A DNA stretch of 64,000 nucleotides from Triops longicaudatus. Its lineage: Eukaryota > Arthropoda > Branchiopoda > Notostraca > Triopsidae. The position numbers were made by a program, and so were the translations under genes. Numbering within the stretch: the first letter of the stretch is position 1; every line of letters begins with the position of its first letter. The stretch spans positions 62,001 to 126,000 of the forward strand of contig JAGQDJ010000183.1 of NCBI GenBank assembly GCA_022885665.1. Reading direction: 5' to 3'. This document shows positions 39,977 to 50,637 of this stretch, piece after piece. The notes beneath the pieces were generated by a model. That model saw nothing but the letters and a program-made list of their open reading frames with translations. It was not told the DNA's origin and searched no databases.

Positions 39977-42584
39977 TTAATAGATATTTTGTACTTTGCA
40001 TAGCTGACGGCCTCGTGAACTCAATCGTTTATGTCGCGCTCGCACACAACGGTCCACTCTGCCGGGTGGATATAACATTACAAAAGGATAGTTACCTTTC
40101 TGGGTAATGATCCAGTGCAGATATTTCAACGGTGGTAATGTAGAGAGCCGAACTACAGGTGGATGAATTAATGGTTGGATTGTCCGTGCATCCATTCCAT
40201 TTTAATTCAATTCGCTGTACGTTTCCGACATCTACTGGAAGAATGAGCAAATAACGCTTTTCTTCGCCGTACATGAACGTATCGATACTAAAGCGAAAAT
40301 AAATCGATGTAATTATAGGTTCTAAATTTTAATGTCAAATCCTCGTAGTGAAATCTAAACCACTTGGATAATTTTTCCTTAATTTGAAACAAGAAAGTGA
40401 AATTAAGCTTATTTAAGAAAGGAATTATTACGTGGTGGATAAAGGCTTCTCAAGCTGCTGGTACTTGTCCCCATATACAGAAATTGTCAAAATACCTCTT
40501 GCAGAAATTTGATCATTCTTCGACTTCGCAAGAACGATTTTCACGGAATAATGAAACGCTAAACGGAGATTTTAATTGGAAATTTGCAAATCTTAATAAT
40601 AATCAATTAACTGCAATATGGTCGTTCAGCTTTACTGGTCAGGTACATTTGAACGTTCCTTCTATTCCTGAAAGGATATTCTTCGGTTTGCATTCCCAAT
40701 TTCGCACACTTCGAGTTATCTGTTCCGCAAGAATAGCACTCGCCCTAACAAAAAGTCGAAAACAAAGAATCATTAAAAACAATAATAAGAAAAAATAAAT
40801 GACTTTTGTAAAGTATTTCTTACGCGTAGATACGAATCATAATCTGTACACTCGTAACCTATATACTGACAAGTGGGATTGAGGCTATCGATGAATAAAG
40901 CAACAGATCTTCGATGGTTGCAGAAGATAAAATCTTCAGCCGCTTCTTTTAACTCGCTAGTTATCACCGTGATGGGGAATTTGACACTGTTGCATCCTGG
41001 TTGCACACTACCTCCGTTTACGTAGAAATCCACATGGCCGACTGGCTGCTTCATCCCGTAACCTTAAAAAAATAGAGAAAAAGAAAACAGTTTTTTGGTA
41101 AAATTCTTTCCAATTTACAAAAGTAAAGTTTCCAGTTCACCTTCTAAGTAAATAGGCTTTGCATTGGTATGGATTGCGTCTACAAATATGGCGTCAGTTG
41201 GATCCAAACGTACTACCGGCGGCATCCATTCAAATCCCGGTCCTGCGGGATCCAATCCTTCCAACCAAACCAAAATCGAACAGTTAGGAGGAGCAAATCT
41301 CCGACAATAAGCAGCAAATCATGTTACATTTCATGTTAAGACAAATTTATGTGTAAGAAATGGAACTTTTCATTCGATAGTACTAACCAGTAATGCGTCC
41401 TAGGCCAGGTATTTTCTCTCCGGCGTATCCTGCAGTATGAGCACCCAAACTGTGTCCAATTAAGTGAACGTTACCGGGGCTTACATTAAATGTGGCCTAA
41501 AAAATAATAAGACCGAAAATGTGTCTGGATTTGCTTCTGTGATTTGTACTTACAGTTAGAGTTTTGACCAGGTAAGCAATCTCGAGGCCTACGAGACGAA
41601 TATTGGCCACTGCTTGAGCATAAAATGGCTGCGCTCCACCTTCCCAATCTGTTACAATGACGTTGTAATCGCCGTGGTCCAATAAACTCTGAGTTAACTC
41701 CTAATTGAATAAAAGCATGAGTAATAAAGGCATGTGGAGCATAAAAGGCTTACAGTAAAAGTAATAAAACGAGCTGACGTCGTTAATGCTAATACGAGTG
41801 CTAGTTGACGTCAAAAATGTAAAAATTTTACTATTTTTGCTTCTGCTGCTTTCAGGATTTGCGTTTCTCTCTTTTAATGAACACATTTGAACACTAAAAA
41901 AGTGCGTGTTCAAAGAATTACTTTGATCCAAGGCCGCTCGCCATTTTCGAGATAGCCATGAATGATGAAAATCGTGCGCCTGGAGGCATGAAACGTCGAA
42001 TGTTGAATGGAGTCGAGATCATTAGCACGCAGTTTCATTCCCTAAAGCCGATTATTTTTCATTTAGAAACACTACGTAATTGTTTTCAGGTTTAAGCAAA
42101 TTGGAGGCATTTAACAAACCTGGGAAGCGTTCCGTGTGTGAAGAAAGAACTGGGTATTGATGACGTCACGGGGTAAAGGCAAGGCGTTAATTGGACGATG
42201 GAGCGGATGAAAGAATTGGAGTGTGATTTGTACACAGCCCAAGTCCGGATAACAAACTTCACGTTCTACTGCAGGAAAAAGAGGATTCAACTTTAATAAT
42301 AAAAAATGTAGGTAGAAATTATAGCCAGTAATTAGTGTTAGTTCATAATTAATGTTCTTAACAAAATTGGATAAAATTGGATTCAAATTATTGATTACAA
42401 GTCTGAAAATTCTCTTACACAATCCTGTGATGATATTATGTTGCAATGCGGAAAAATTTGGCCAAAAGTGGTGCAACAACTTGCTCTTCTCGGCTTGAAG
42501 CCATTGTCGAATAATTCCTCGTCTTTCTGCGGCCAAAACGGTACCAAACAATAAGCAGTAATACAAAAACGAAAGTTTCCACAT
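39977..42584 (-). CDS. Secreted pancreatic-type lipase with PLAT domain (lipase A)
   Basis: Hydrolyses ester bonds of triacylglycerols or phospholipids outside the cell; in arthropods such enzymes usually serve digestion. Eleven exons: 42584-42419, 42268-42120, 42041-41922, 41700-41554, 41496-41388, 41257-41141, 41062-40824, 40744-40636, 40558-40432, 40287-40096, 40058-39977. They sum to 1,557 nt, 518 residues, all in phase. The start was chosen at 42584 because MWKLSFLYYCLLFGTVLA is a good signal peptide. Catalytic residues of the alpha/beta hydrolase fold: Ser in VHLIGHSLGAH, Asp in GLDPAGP, His in CNHRRS. The lid loop between CNSVKF and IFCNHRRS is of moderate length. The PLAT/LH2 domain (FHYSVKIV, GILTISVYGD) follows. 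The C-terminal exon has two overlapping acceptors (AGAG at 40060-40057), giving different tails. Confidence 0.93.
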
Positions 42585-43411
42585 TTTTATGAAAGCTTTC
42601 GAGTCCAAAACTTCGCGTTCAATTGCAATTAGAACGACTTGTTGAGTTTGTTTTGCGATTACGGCAACTCTGCTGCGCGACAATAATTTTTCGTTGCTCA
42701 AGTAACTCTGCGAAGGAAAGTAAAATAAGCGTTATAAAACGCTAGTTTCAAACAGACGCAGTTTCCTTATTATGCAGCGCAAGTACTTTGAAGATAGCAC
42801 AGCGTTCAAGTTTTATCCGTAATGAAAATAAATTTAAGAGATATGGAGCACTTGCGTTGCAGTTTAATTGCGTACGCTTGTGTACCCAAAGTGCCAAAAT
42901 ACGGGTTATACGGAACGAACTGGGAGCGGCTTTGTCGTTTTGCCGAGTAAGTTCTTCGTAAATGCAAGCGAAGTAGTTTTCAGTACGGAACTTGACCAAA
43001 GCTTCTACAAAATGAAACGAAGCGAAACGAAGCAACAACACTAAGGAACTCAGTTCCTTTGACATACTCATGGTTGCTTACTCCAAGAAGAAAACTGATT
43101 GCACGTCAGCATCTTTTTGTAATGTACTCCAAACTCCTCTAGATGAGACAGACACACACGAAGACTTTCGAAAGCATTTCACTCGTTTATGCCCGTGACT
43201 TCTAGTGTCCTGTACACTTCAAAAGCCAGTGATATTCCGATTATCGTACATTTTCCCCCCTTTTTAGTCACTATGACTTGGGCTTAAAAGCTTCAAGAAT
43301 AAAAAACCGATTCAGTGTCGTTTTCAAGGCTTTCCTGCTGTAGTAAATTGCACGCAAATTGTTCCAAATTGCTAACGAAATCTGTTTTAAGAATCCTGAA
43401 ACACGTCAACA
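42585..43411. promoter_or_regulatory. Divergent promoter region of the lipase cluster
   Basis: 827 bp separate the start codons of lipase A (minus) and the lipase array (plus), head to head. A TTTTATAAC word sits on the minus strand near 42735-42745. On the plus strand a TATA-like TTAAAAG at 43284-43290 precedes an arthropod-type initiator TCAGTG at 43312-43317 by about 30 bp, about 100 bp before the ATG at 43412. Co-regulation of the two genes is an inference from this arrangement. Confidence 0.4.
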
Positions 43412-46152
43412 ATGTTTTGGTCCGTTGTATTGTTGTGGACCATCGCCCTTGGCAATTTACCGTCAGTTATGCAGTACCAGCGAGTAATTACGAAAAGATC
43501 AATCGATTTTCTGCCATGGGCTAGACCAGGCAAGTCTTCCTTTTATTGCTTTCTTCCTTGTCTGTATTTCATAAGACAATTCATGAGACAATTTACTTGT
43601 TTTTTTTTTTTGTTTTTTTTTTTCAGGAGAAAACCCAAAAGTTTGTTACGACGTTCTGGGCTGCGTGGAAATTACGCCAGATTTCTACCATTTTCAATAT
43701 CGTCCGTTGAATTTGCTGCCACTGCCTCGTGCAATAGTCAACTGTCAATTCATTTTGCACACACGTGAAGAAACCAAGGTGCATGCTTTACCAGCTCACA
43801 ATAAAATAAAAAATAAATCTTATTTTTTTTTCAAAAATATTTTTTAAAAGAAAAACAATTTGCTATATTCAAACGCTACAATGTTAAATTTTTATATTGA
43901 AAGGGTCGCCTCCTAAGTGCTGATGCTGTAGATTCGATCACCCTGTCCAGTTTCAAGCCCAATCGCGAGACGAAATTCATCATTCATGGATACCTTGTAG
44001 AAGGCAACGTTGATTGGGTCCAAGTAATTAGCCACTTTGCGCTGTTTTCGGGAATTGCATTGAAAGAAATGCAAACTTTTATGCAAAGCTTAAACGAGAA
44101 CTATTTAACACAAAGAAAAATGCTATTCTAGGAATTGACTGCTAGTTTACTGGCCTACGGTGACTACAACGTCATCGTGACGAACTGGAAGGGCGGATCT
44201 AAGCCTCCCTACGCGCAAGCCACGGCCAATACTCGACTCGTAGGACTAGAAATCGCGTACCTGATACGCGTCTTGATGGTACTCTTGCTACGCGAGTTTT
44301 TTTGCCGTTTTCACTTGTGTGCTGATATTAGGCTAGTTTTAATGTCAACCCAGCTCAAATCCATTTGATTGGACACAGCCTAGGTGCACATACTGCCGGG
44401 TACGCCGGTGAAAGAATACCTGGTTTGGGGCGCATTACAGGTAAAACTGGGCATTTTAATTCTTTAGATAAATTAACTCTATTTTTATTTCATTTTTGCA
44501 GTGAAAGCTTTATGACCATAATTTTGGTTACATTTTGTAGGTTTGGATCCTGCCGGTCCTAACTTTGAATGGATGCCCGCTAGAGTGCGTTTGGACCCTA
44601 CGGATGCTCAATTTGTGGAAGCAATTCACACTGATGCAAGCAGCCCATTTTTTCCAGGTAAATGGTCACATGGTAACATATGTCGGGTTTAAATGCTTAG
44701 CGCAAATGCGTTCAAACACGATCCGTGAAATTTCTAAGTAAAACTTAACTGTGTATGAAACTTAAACGTAAGAGTTACTACGGAATTTATTCCAGAGTAA
44801 AGCTGCGTTTTCATTACAATTTGGACAAGTATTACGCAGCAAAAGTGACATCATTGATGGGCGGTTCCGCGAGTCTTGACCGGATAAGGGGTAATCGGGC
44901 TTCAAGTTGGCCTTTTAACAGAAAACGAAGTTATTATGATAACAAACAGTTCAAAGTAAAAGCAATTTCAAAGCTAGGTCTTCTATTATATTTCAAAGCT
45001 AGTCTTCTATTATTTACATCAACATTCGACGCTTAGGTTTGGGTATGAACCAACCAGTAGGTCACGTTGATTTCTACGTTAACGGCGGCAGAAGGCAACC
45101 TGATTGTTTCCCAAGTACGACCTTCTATTTTTAATAATACAAGACACTAATTACGTTTGTTGTAAATCAAGTTCACATTTGCCAGCATCACAGATCCATT
45201 TACTTGTTCATCGATGCTCTGAGGGGTTCCTGTCAGTACGTGGCGTACGAGTGTGCCGACTACGCTACGTACCTTAAAGTTTCGTAACTTCAAAAGCCAT
45301 AAAACCTACATATCTTAATAGATTTTGCTTTTAACAGGGGGAGTGTACTTCCTGTGGACAGGACAATTCTCGATGCGCCAAAATAGGCATAGAAGCTGAA
45401 AAGTACGCCGTACGAAACCGAGTCAACGTGCAAATGTACATTTCAACCGGAGCTTCAGCTCTTCAATGCAGTAAATCGACTTCAATGATTCCTTGGGAAA
45501 TACTATTATCTTGAATACAATTAGAGTACCACTACCATGTGAAAGTCAAGTTGGCTACCACCAAAGAAGCCCAAAGCTCAGTCGATGGAACACTGACAAT
45601 TTCAATCTACGGAGATCAAAATAATATCCGGGATTTTCTGCTGACTCCTAGGTACTGATACTGTTTATTACTGTTAATTTACCTCGCGAAAATTAACGTT
45701 TTTATAGTAACGAAAAGTTCTACCACGGAGAATCGAAAGATTTCCTTGTAACTACGGCAATCGATGTTGGTATCATAAGTACGCTTGAATTGTACTGGCA
45801 GCCGAGTCAGGGCAGTTCAATTGCTTGCAATCCACCGTATTGCAGTAATAACATGCTCATTGCAAGCGTTCAAGTATCTGAGCTGGATTACTATCCCGAA
45901 ATGCAAGTCTTCTTACATAGATTTCAGCTTATTTTTCGCTGTTAACGCAAAAGTTTTAATGTTCAATATTACTACAGCACTCGAATGCAACATACGTGGA
46001 ATTTCTGCAGTACAACTGGAGATTACTCGACAGTGGTAAGTGAAAACAAGGTGCAATTCTTTCCCTGTTTCAACGAAGCTGGAAACACGAAACCATTCCT
46101 TGATTCAGTGTCCGGAAACTCAGCGAATCCTGTTAAGAGAGAGGGTAACTAA
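43412..46152 (+). CDS. Lipase module 1 (lipase B): signal peptide, lipase, PLAT
   Basis: First module of the array, about 525 residues if it ends at the TAA at 46150-46152. Its signal peptide exon is followed by the family signature KVCYDVLGCVE. Catalytic Ser in IHLIGHSLGAH, Asp in GLDPAGP, His in CQHHRS; PLAT begins YHYHVKVKLATT. Two introns use GC-AG ends: 43530-43626 (CAG|GCAAGT) and 45903-45977 (AAT|GCAAGT); both are required to keep the frame. The stretch between the conserved cysteine of QPDCFP and CQHHRS is only a few residues, so the lid is almost absent. The last exon carries HTWNFC, then a Ser/Asn-rich tail. Confidence 0.9.
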
Positions 46153-49100
46153 GATTTCTTTTACGTTAATTTCCGATAATAACATTCGACAAATCAGATT
46201 TTTTGATTGCGGGAATGGAGAAACTATTTTCAACTGAAGTTTGTTACGGAGAATTAGGATGTCTGAGCATGACAAAAGAATTTCTTCAGCAGCCTACGCC
46301 GCTTAAGCTTTTCCCTTTAGAGCGTAGTAAAGTGAATACCAGGTTCACTTTACATACCAGAGAAAATATTAAGGTATATTTGTACAAAGTTTAATTAGAC
46401 ATGAGAAAATGAAACCCGTTTTGATGTACACTCAAATTTCCATAGGGCCAGCTGATAAGTGCGTCTATGTTTGACATTACTCCTTCATCGGGCTTTAACC
46501 AAGACCGAGAAACTAAGTTTGTTATTCACGGTTACCTATGTAACGGGAACTTCCCCTGGATATCAGTAAAATACGTCATTTTCTCCTGATTCATATGAAA
46601 AGCTTAACGAAATAGGATTTGACGAAACGTTTGTTGAGCCACGGAGATTACAATGTCATTGTGACAGACTGGGGCAATGGCGCTTCTCCGCCGTACGTCC
46701 AAGCCGTGGCCAATACTCGGCTTGTGGGATTGGAAATCGCATTCTTGGTCAATAGGCTAAAAGTAAAGTGTTTATATTGCTAACTGTTCATGTTAAGATA
46801 CGTTTAATGTCATTACTGGACAGGAGAAATTGGCTCTCGATCCTGCTAAAGTTCATCTCATCGGGCACAGTTTGGGAGCACATACGGCTGGTTACGCTGG
46901 AGAAAAAATTCGCGGTCTTGGGCGAATCACAGGTACAATTCTAGAACACGTTGGTAAAATAGTGTTATGGCAATAGTTTGGTAAAATAGTATGACTTGCA
47001 GTGGTACGATATTCAGAGATATTGAAAGATTAACTCTATTTGTTTCTTTTTGTGGTTACCAAGCTGTTCACAACACGCCACCTTTACTAAGCCTTGGCAA
47101 CTCACTAGAATACCATTGCACTATCAACTCATTCCATTTTAGTCCATAATGTACCCGATAGATGGCACAGTTGTGACTCATTTCGTTTTCACTACACCAG
47201 GCATGCCATCTGTACTTGAGATTCCGATGAAATTTCGCGGAAAAGAAAGCTAGGGTAGAGGTTATTCGGTGTTAGAATGTTGTCTAACTTCGGGTTCGGT
47301 AAAAGTTTGCGACTAAGTTATGGGAAAACTTTAGCCTGTGACGGAATTCAAAGGTTTTGTAACGAAGCAAAGGCATGGCGTGTGCAACCGAAGTTGCAGT
47401 GAACGTTTCGCTGTTTTTCACAGGCTTGGATCCTGCTGGACCTTACTTTCGAGGCACGCATCCCATTGTGCGTCTAGATCCCACGGACGCACTTTTCGTA
47501 GAAGCAATTCACACCGACGGCAAAGCTGGGTTTTTGGGTGTGTAAACTTAGTACAGTATAGACATTCCTTAAAAAACAAGCAAACAATTCTTAAAGCTAA
47601 TAAAAAAATGTTTATCATATAATTTCGGGAATTAATTTCAGGTTACGGCATGCTGCAACCTGTAGCGCATGTAGATTACTACCCGAACGGCGGAGTGTAC
47701 CAGCCTGGTTGCTCGCCGATACCTTTCTTCATCCATACAGGCCTTGAGTATTTCACAGGCGGACAAATTGAAACGAGCGTGTTCAGCCAGCCCAGCCAGC
47801 CGAGTCCAGGAATCGGGACGGTGCAAGCAAGCGAGTTGATTGAGACAATGTCGGTGTTAACGACGGCACCGTTGCCTATCACGGAATACGAATCTTACAG
47901 TATCATAGACAAGATAAGGGACACACTGGAATTTTTCTACTGCGACCACCAAAGAGCCGTCAAATTGTTCATGGATTCCTTTACTTCACCTTGCCAGTAT
48001 GTAGCGTACGAATGCTCGGATTATGACACGTACCTGAAAGTACTGACATTATACACCTTTAATTGCTGTATAACCTTTCGTTTCCTTTAGGGAGAATGCG
48101 CTTCTTGTGGCAAAGATGATTCACACTGCGCAAAAATGGGTATTGATGGTGACAAATACCCGCTCAGAAACCGGACGAATGTTAAAATGTACTTTACAAC
48201 TGGAAAAGTCCCTCCCTACTGCAGTAATTACAGCGTTATCCTAGTAAACATACCAAGAAAGACCTCTAATTGCAGTCTTTTTAATAGGGCTCCATTACCA
48301 AGTGATTCTCAATGTAGCAGAACGATTAGAGGGCCAGTACTCAGTTAAAGGACATTTAAAGATGTCTTTGTATGGCAGCGAAGCTCAACTAAAAGAAAAA
48401 CTAATAACTCCCAGGTACAGTATCAAAACATACTGAGTAATCTTTTTAGATTTCTTATATTCAATCGAGGTTTTAAATAGTTGTACGTTGCTTTCTTTTA
48501 GTGATGGTGATGTATTTCAGCCTGGAGAGCCTAAAACTTTTCTGCTCGCTGCCGATTTCAGCCTAGGGGCAATTCAAAGAGTAGAAATTCACTGGGAAGC
48601 CGTTAAAAGCGTTTTTGGTTTCTGGAACCCACTGTTACCCACCGCAACACACTCGCTTTCTGTTTCAAATATCCGTATATCCGAATTGGATTACTATCCC
48701 GAATCGTAAGTTCTTCTAAGTCCCGTGAATAAAAATGCCTTTTAAGAGTTTGTTCGCTTTTGCATGCCTGCTTCATTGTAGAAAGCGGTTGTTACATACG
48801 TGGAATGTCTGCACCCCAAACGGAGAATACAAAACGATAGCCGACGGGCAAACGGCAGAATTTTTGGTAACTGTCTGTTGGGATGGAACTGGTAGCCGAA
48901 ATGAGTCAACTACTGCCAATGAGATTTCTTCTAACTACGAAACCACTTTGGGTAGTAAATTATGCTAAAAAAGACATCGTGCATAACTTCGAAAAAAACG
49001 TTCTGGTTAGCGGGATTGGAAAACGTAGGATTACTGCCTACCAAAGTTTGCTATGCAGAGTTAGGGTGCGTGGAAAATACGCCTGAATTCTACGATCGAA

Positions 49101-49296
49101 TTTACCGCCCTGTCAATCTGCTACCATTGCCACGGGCGAACCTTGGAACCCAATTTTTTCTCTTCACAAATAAGGAACCACAGGTATTCACATTACATCA
49201 CTACATCATCAGATATATCACTACTGTCTTAATTGTCCAGCCCAAATCAACTTACATTCTTTCCCCAATAAACGCCCATTTTCTAAAATATCCTAT

Positions 49297-49340
<44 letters not shown>

Positions 49341-50637
49341 NNNNNTTTTTTTTTTTTTTTTTTTTTTTTTTTTCAAGTCCACAAAATTACTTGAATTTTT
49401 AATCGTCTTTGAATTCTAGGGCCAGATTTTAAACGCATCACTAGCCAGCTCGATTTCTGCGTCAGACTTTGAACCCTCCCGAGAAACGAAATTTGTTATA
49501 CACGGATATCTCGGTAGTGGGAGCTTACCATGGGTTCAGGTATTTTTTCTTGCTTATTCGCGTATTGTGGTTTGTAGTCATGTATTATCAACTGTGTATT
49601 TCTTGTACAAGAATATGGTACAAGCGTTGCTGAAACATGGCGATTACAATGTCATCGTTACGGATTGGAAAGGTGGAGCGGTTCCTCCGTACGCCCAAGC
49701 CACGGCCAATACTCGATTAGTAGGATTGGAAATCGCATACTTGATCAAAATTTTGATGGTTAGTGTTTCAAATAGAAGTAATGTCGTTTATACAATCCTT
49801 TAATAAATGTAGGAAAGATTCACCATGGGTCCAGCCAAGGTTCATTTGATAGGCCACAGCCTAGGTGCGCATACTGCAAGCTATGCTGGCGAAAGACTCC
49901 CTGGACTCGGACGAATCACGGGTATTTTCTTTTGTCAACCACGTTACGTACTGTGTAATTAAACGTGTCTTAAAAAGGATTGGATCCTGCTGGTCCTTTT
50001 TTCGAGTACATGCCTCCTGTGGTGCGCTTGGATCCAACGGATGCCGTTTTTGTTGACGCTCTTCATACAGACGGAATGCCAGGATTCTTAGGTTTGCATC
50101 CTACATTAGTCGTTACTCTTGGTAATTAAAACGTGTTACTTGTTATTTCGCAGGTTATGGCATGACACAGCCAGTAGGCCACGTTGACTTTTACGCTAAT
50201 GGCGGCATCCATCAGCCGGGGTGTACACCGATACAGTATTTCATTTATACTGTTGCGGATTATGTGAATTTGAAAACAGCTTCACCCGAGTCCCTATATT
50301 CTTTGGATATCCCTAAGTATCCTTTGGATATCCATTTTTGCAATCACCACAGATCTGTGTTGCTGTTCATCGATGCTCTCACCTCGGCATGTCAGTGCAT
50401 GGCTTATGAATGCGTGAACTACGACACATATGTGCAAGTACTACATTTGTCACGCAAAATTTGGTATAGCCAAGTAACATTATTGCTTGCTAGGGTGGCT
50501 GTCAAGATTGTGGGAGAAATCACTCGCATTGTGCTACATTCGGAATGGAAAGCGACATATCGTGGCACAACTTCGGTAACCGTAGCAATGTGAAAATGTA
50601 TTTTCGCACTGGAGCTACTCTGAATTGTTGCCTTTAA
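43412..50637 (+). CDS. Predicted three-module secreted lipase (lipase-PLAT, lipase-PLAT, lipase)
   Basis: Model: 43412-43529, 43627-43778, 43904-44023, 44132-44278, 44332-44440, 44541-44657, 45037-45114, 45172-45278, 45338-45470, 45525-45651, 45708-45902, 45978-46144, 46198-46373, 46446-46565, 46616-46762, 46824-46932, 47424-47537, 47642-48039, 48091-48223, 48288-48414, 48502-48705, 48782-48951, 49011-49183, 49420-49539, 49612-49758, 49813-49921, 49978-50091, 50154-50437, 50494-50637. The sum is 4,359 nt, 1,452 residues with no internal stop. Only the first module has a signal-peptide exon (MFWSVVLLWTIALG). At both module boundaries a GT-AG intron of 53 or 59 bp would remove the apparent stop codon in the phase of every exon 2 in the cluster. 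Seen: the frames, splice signals and triads. Inferred: that these boundary introns are used. The alternative is three separate genes, in which case modules 2 and 3 lack visible start exons. Confidence 0.65.
46145..46197 (+). other. Candidate junction intron between lipase modules 1 and 2
   Basis: 53 bp starting GTAACTAAG and ending AAATCAG, with a pyrimidine-leaning middle. It contains the in-frame TAA at 46150. Splicing joins GAG-G to AT, giving codon GAT, and reading continues as DFLIAGMEKLFSTEVCY into module 2. Its size equals that of ordinary introns nearby, for example 44279-44331 (53 bp) and 45471-45524 (54 bp). Confidence 0.6.
46198..48968 (+). CDS. Lipase module 2 (lipase C): lipase, PLAT, no signal peptide
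   Basis: Begins with an exon 2-type exon (46198-46373) encoding STEVCYGELGC; no signal-peptide exon fits in the gap after module 1. Catalytic Ser in VHLIGHSLGAH, Asp in GLDPAGP, His in CDHQRA, so the triad is intact. The lid region in the 398-nt exon 47642-48039 is long, with a Pro/Ser/Gln-rich insertion around FSQPSQPSPGIG. PLAT begins LHYQVILNVAE. The last exon has HTWNVC and a Ser/Thr/Asn-rich tail with a possible N-glycosylation site (NES). It ends at a TAA (48966-48968) unless spliced at 48951. Confidence 0.9.
48952..49010 (+). other. Candidate junction intron between lipase modules 2 and 3
   Basis: 59 bp starting GTAGTAAAT and ending TTCTGGTTAG; it contains the in-frame TAA at 48966. 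Splicing joins TTG-G to CG, giving codon GCG, and continues as AGLENVGLLPTKVCYAELGC into module 3. Same phase and nearly the same length as the module 1-2 junction. Confidence 0.6.
49011..50637 (+). CDS. Lipase module 3 (lipase D): lipase domain without PLAT
   Basis: Exons 49011-49183, 49420-49539, 49612-49758, 49813-49921, 49978-50091, 50154-50437, 50494-50637. The exon 2-type start encodes KVCYAELGCVENT. Catalytic Ser in VHLIGHSLGAH, Asp in GLDPAGP, His in CNHHRS. The last exon encodes GGCQDCGRNHSHCATFG and stops with LNCCL at TAA 50635-50637, exactly where modules 1 and 2 splice into their PLAT exons, so the PLAT domain is absent. No PLAT-like exon was seen in the next 600 bp. The intron 49184-49419 holds a poly-T tract with an assembly gap. 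Confidence 0.88.
49298..49373. repeat. Poly-T tract with assembly gap (5 N at 49341-49345)
   Basis: A run of T on both sides of five N bases inside the first intron of lipase module 3. The true length is unknown and missing sequence is possible here. Confidence 0.95.

Noticed and set aside
46040..46237. Separate small ORF between lipase modules 1 and 2 as a signal-peptide exon for module 2
   Set aside because: It is not hydrophobic, overlaps the last exon of module 1 in another frame, and does not resemble the signal exons of lipases A and B.
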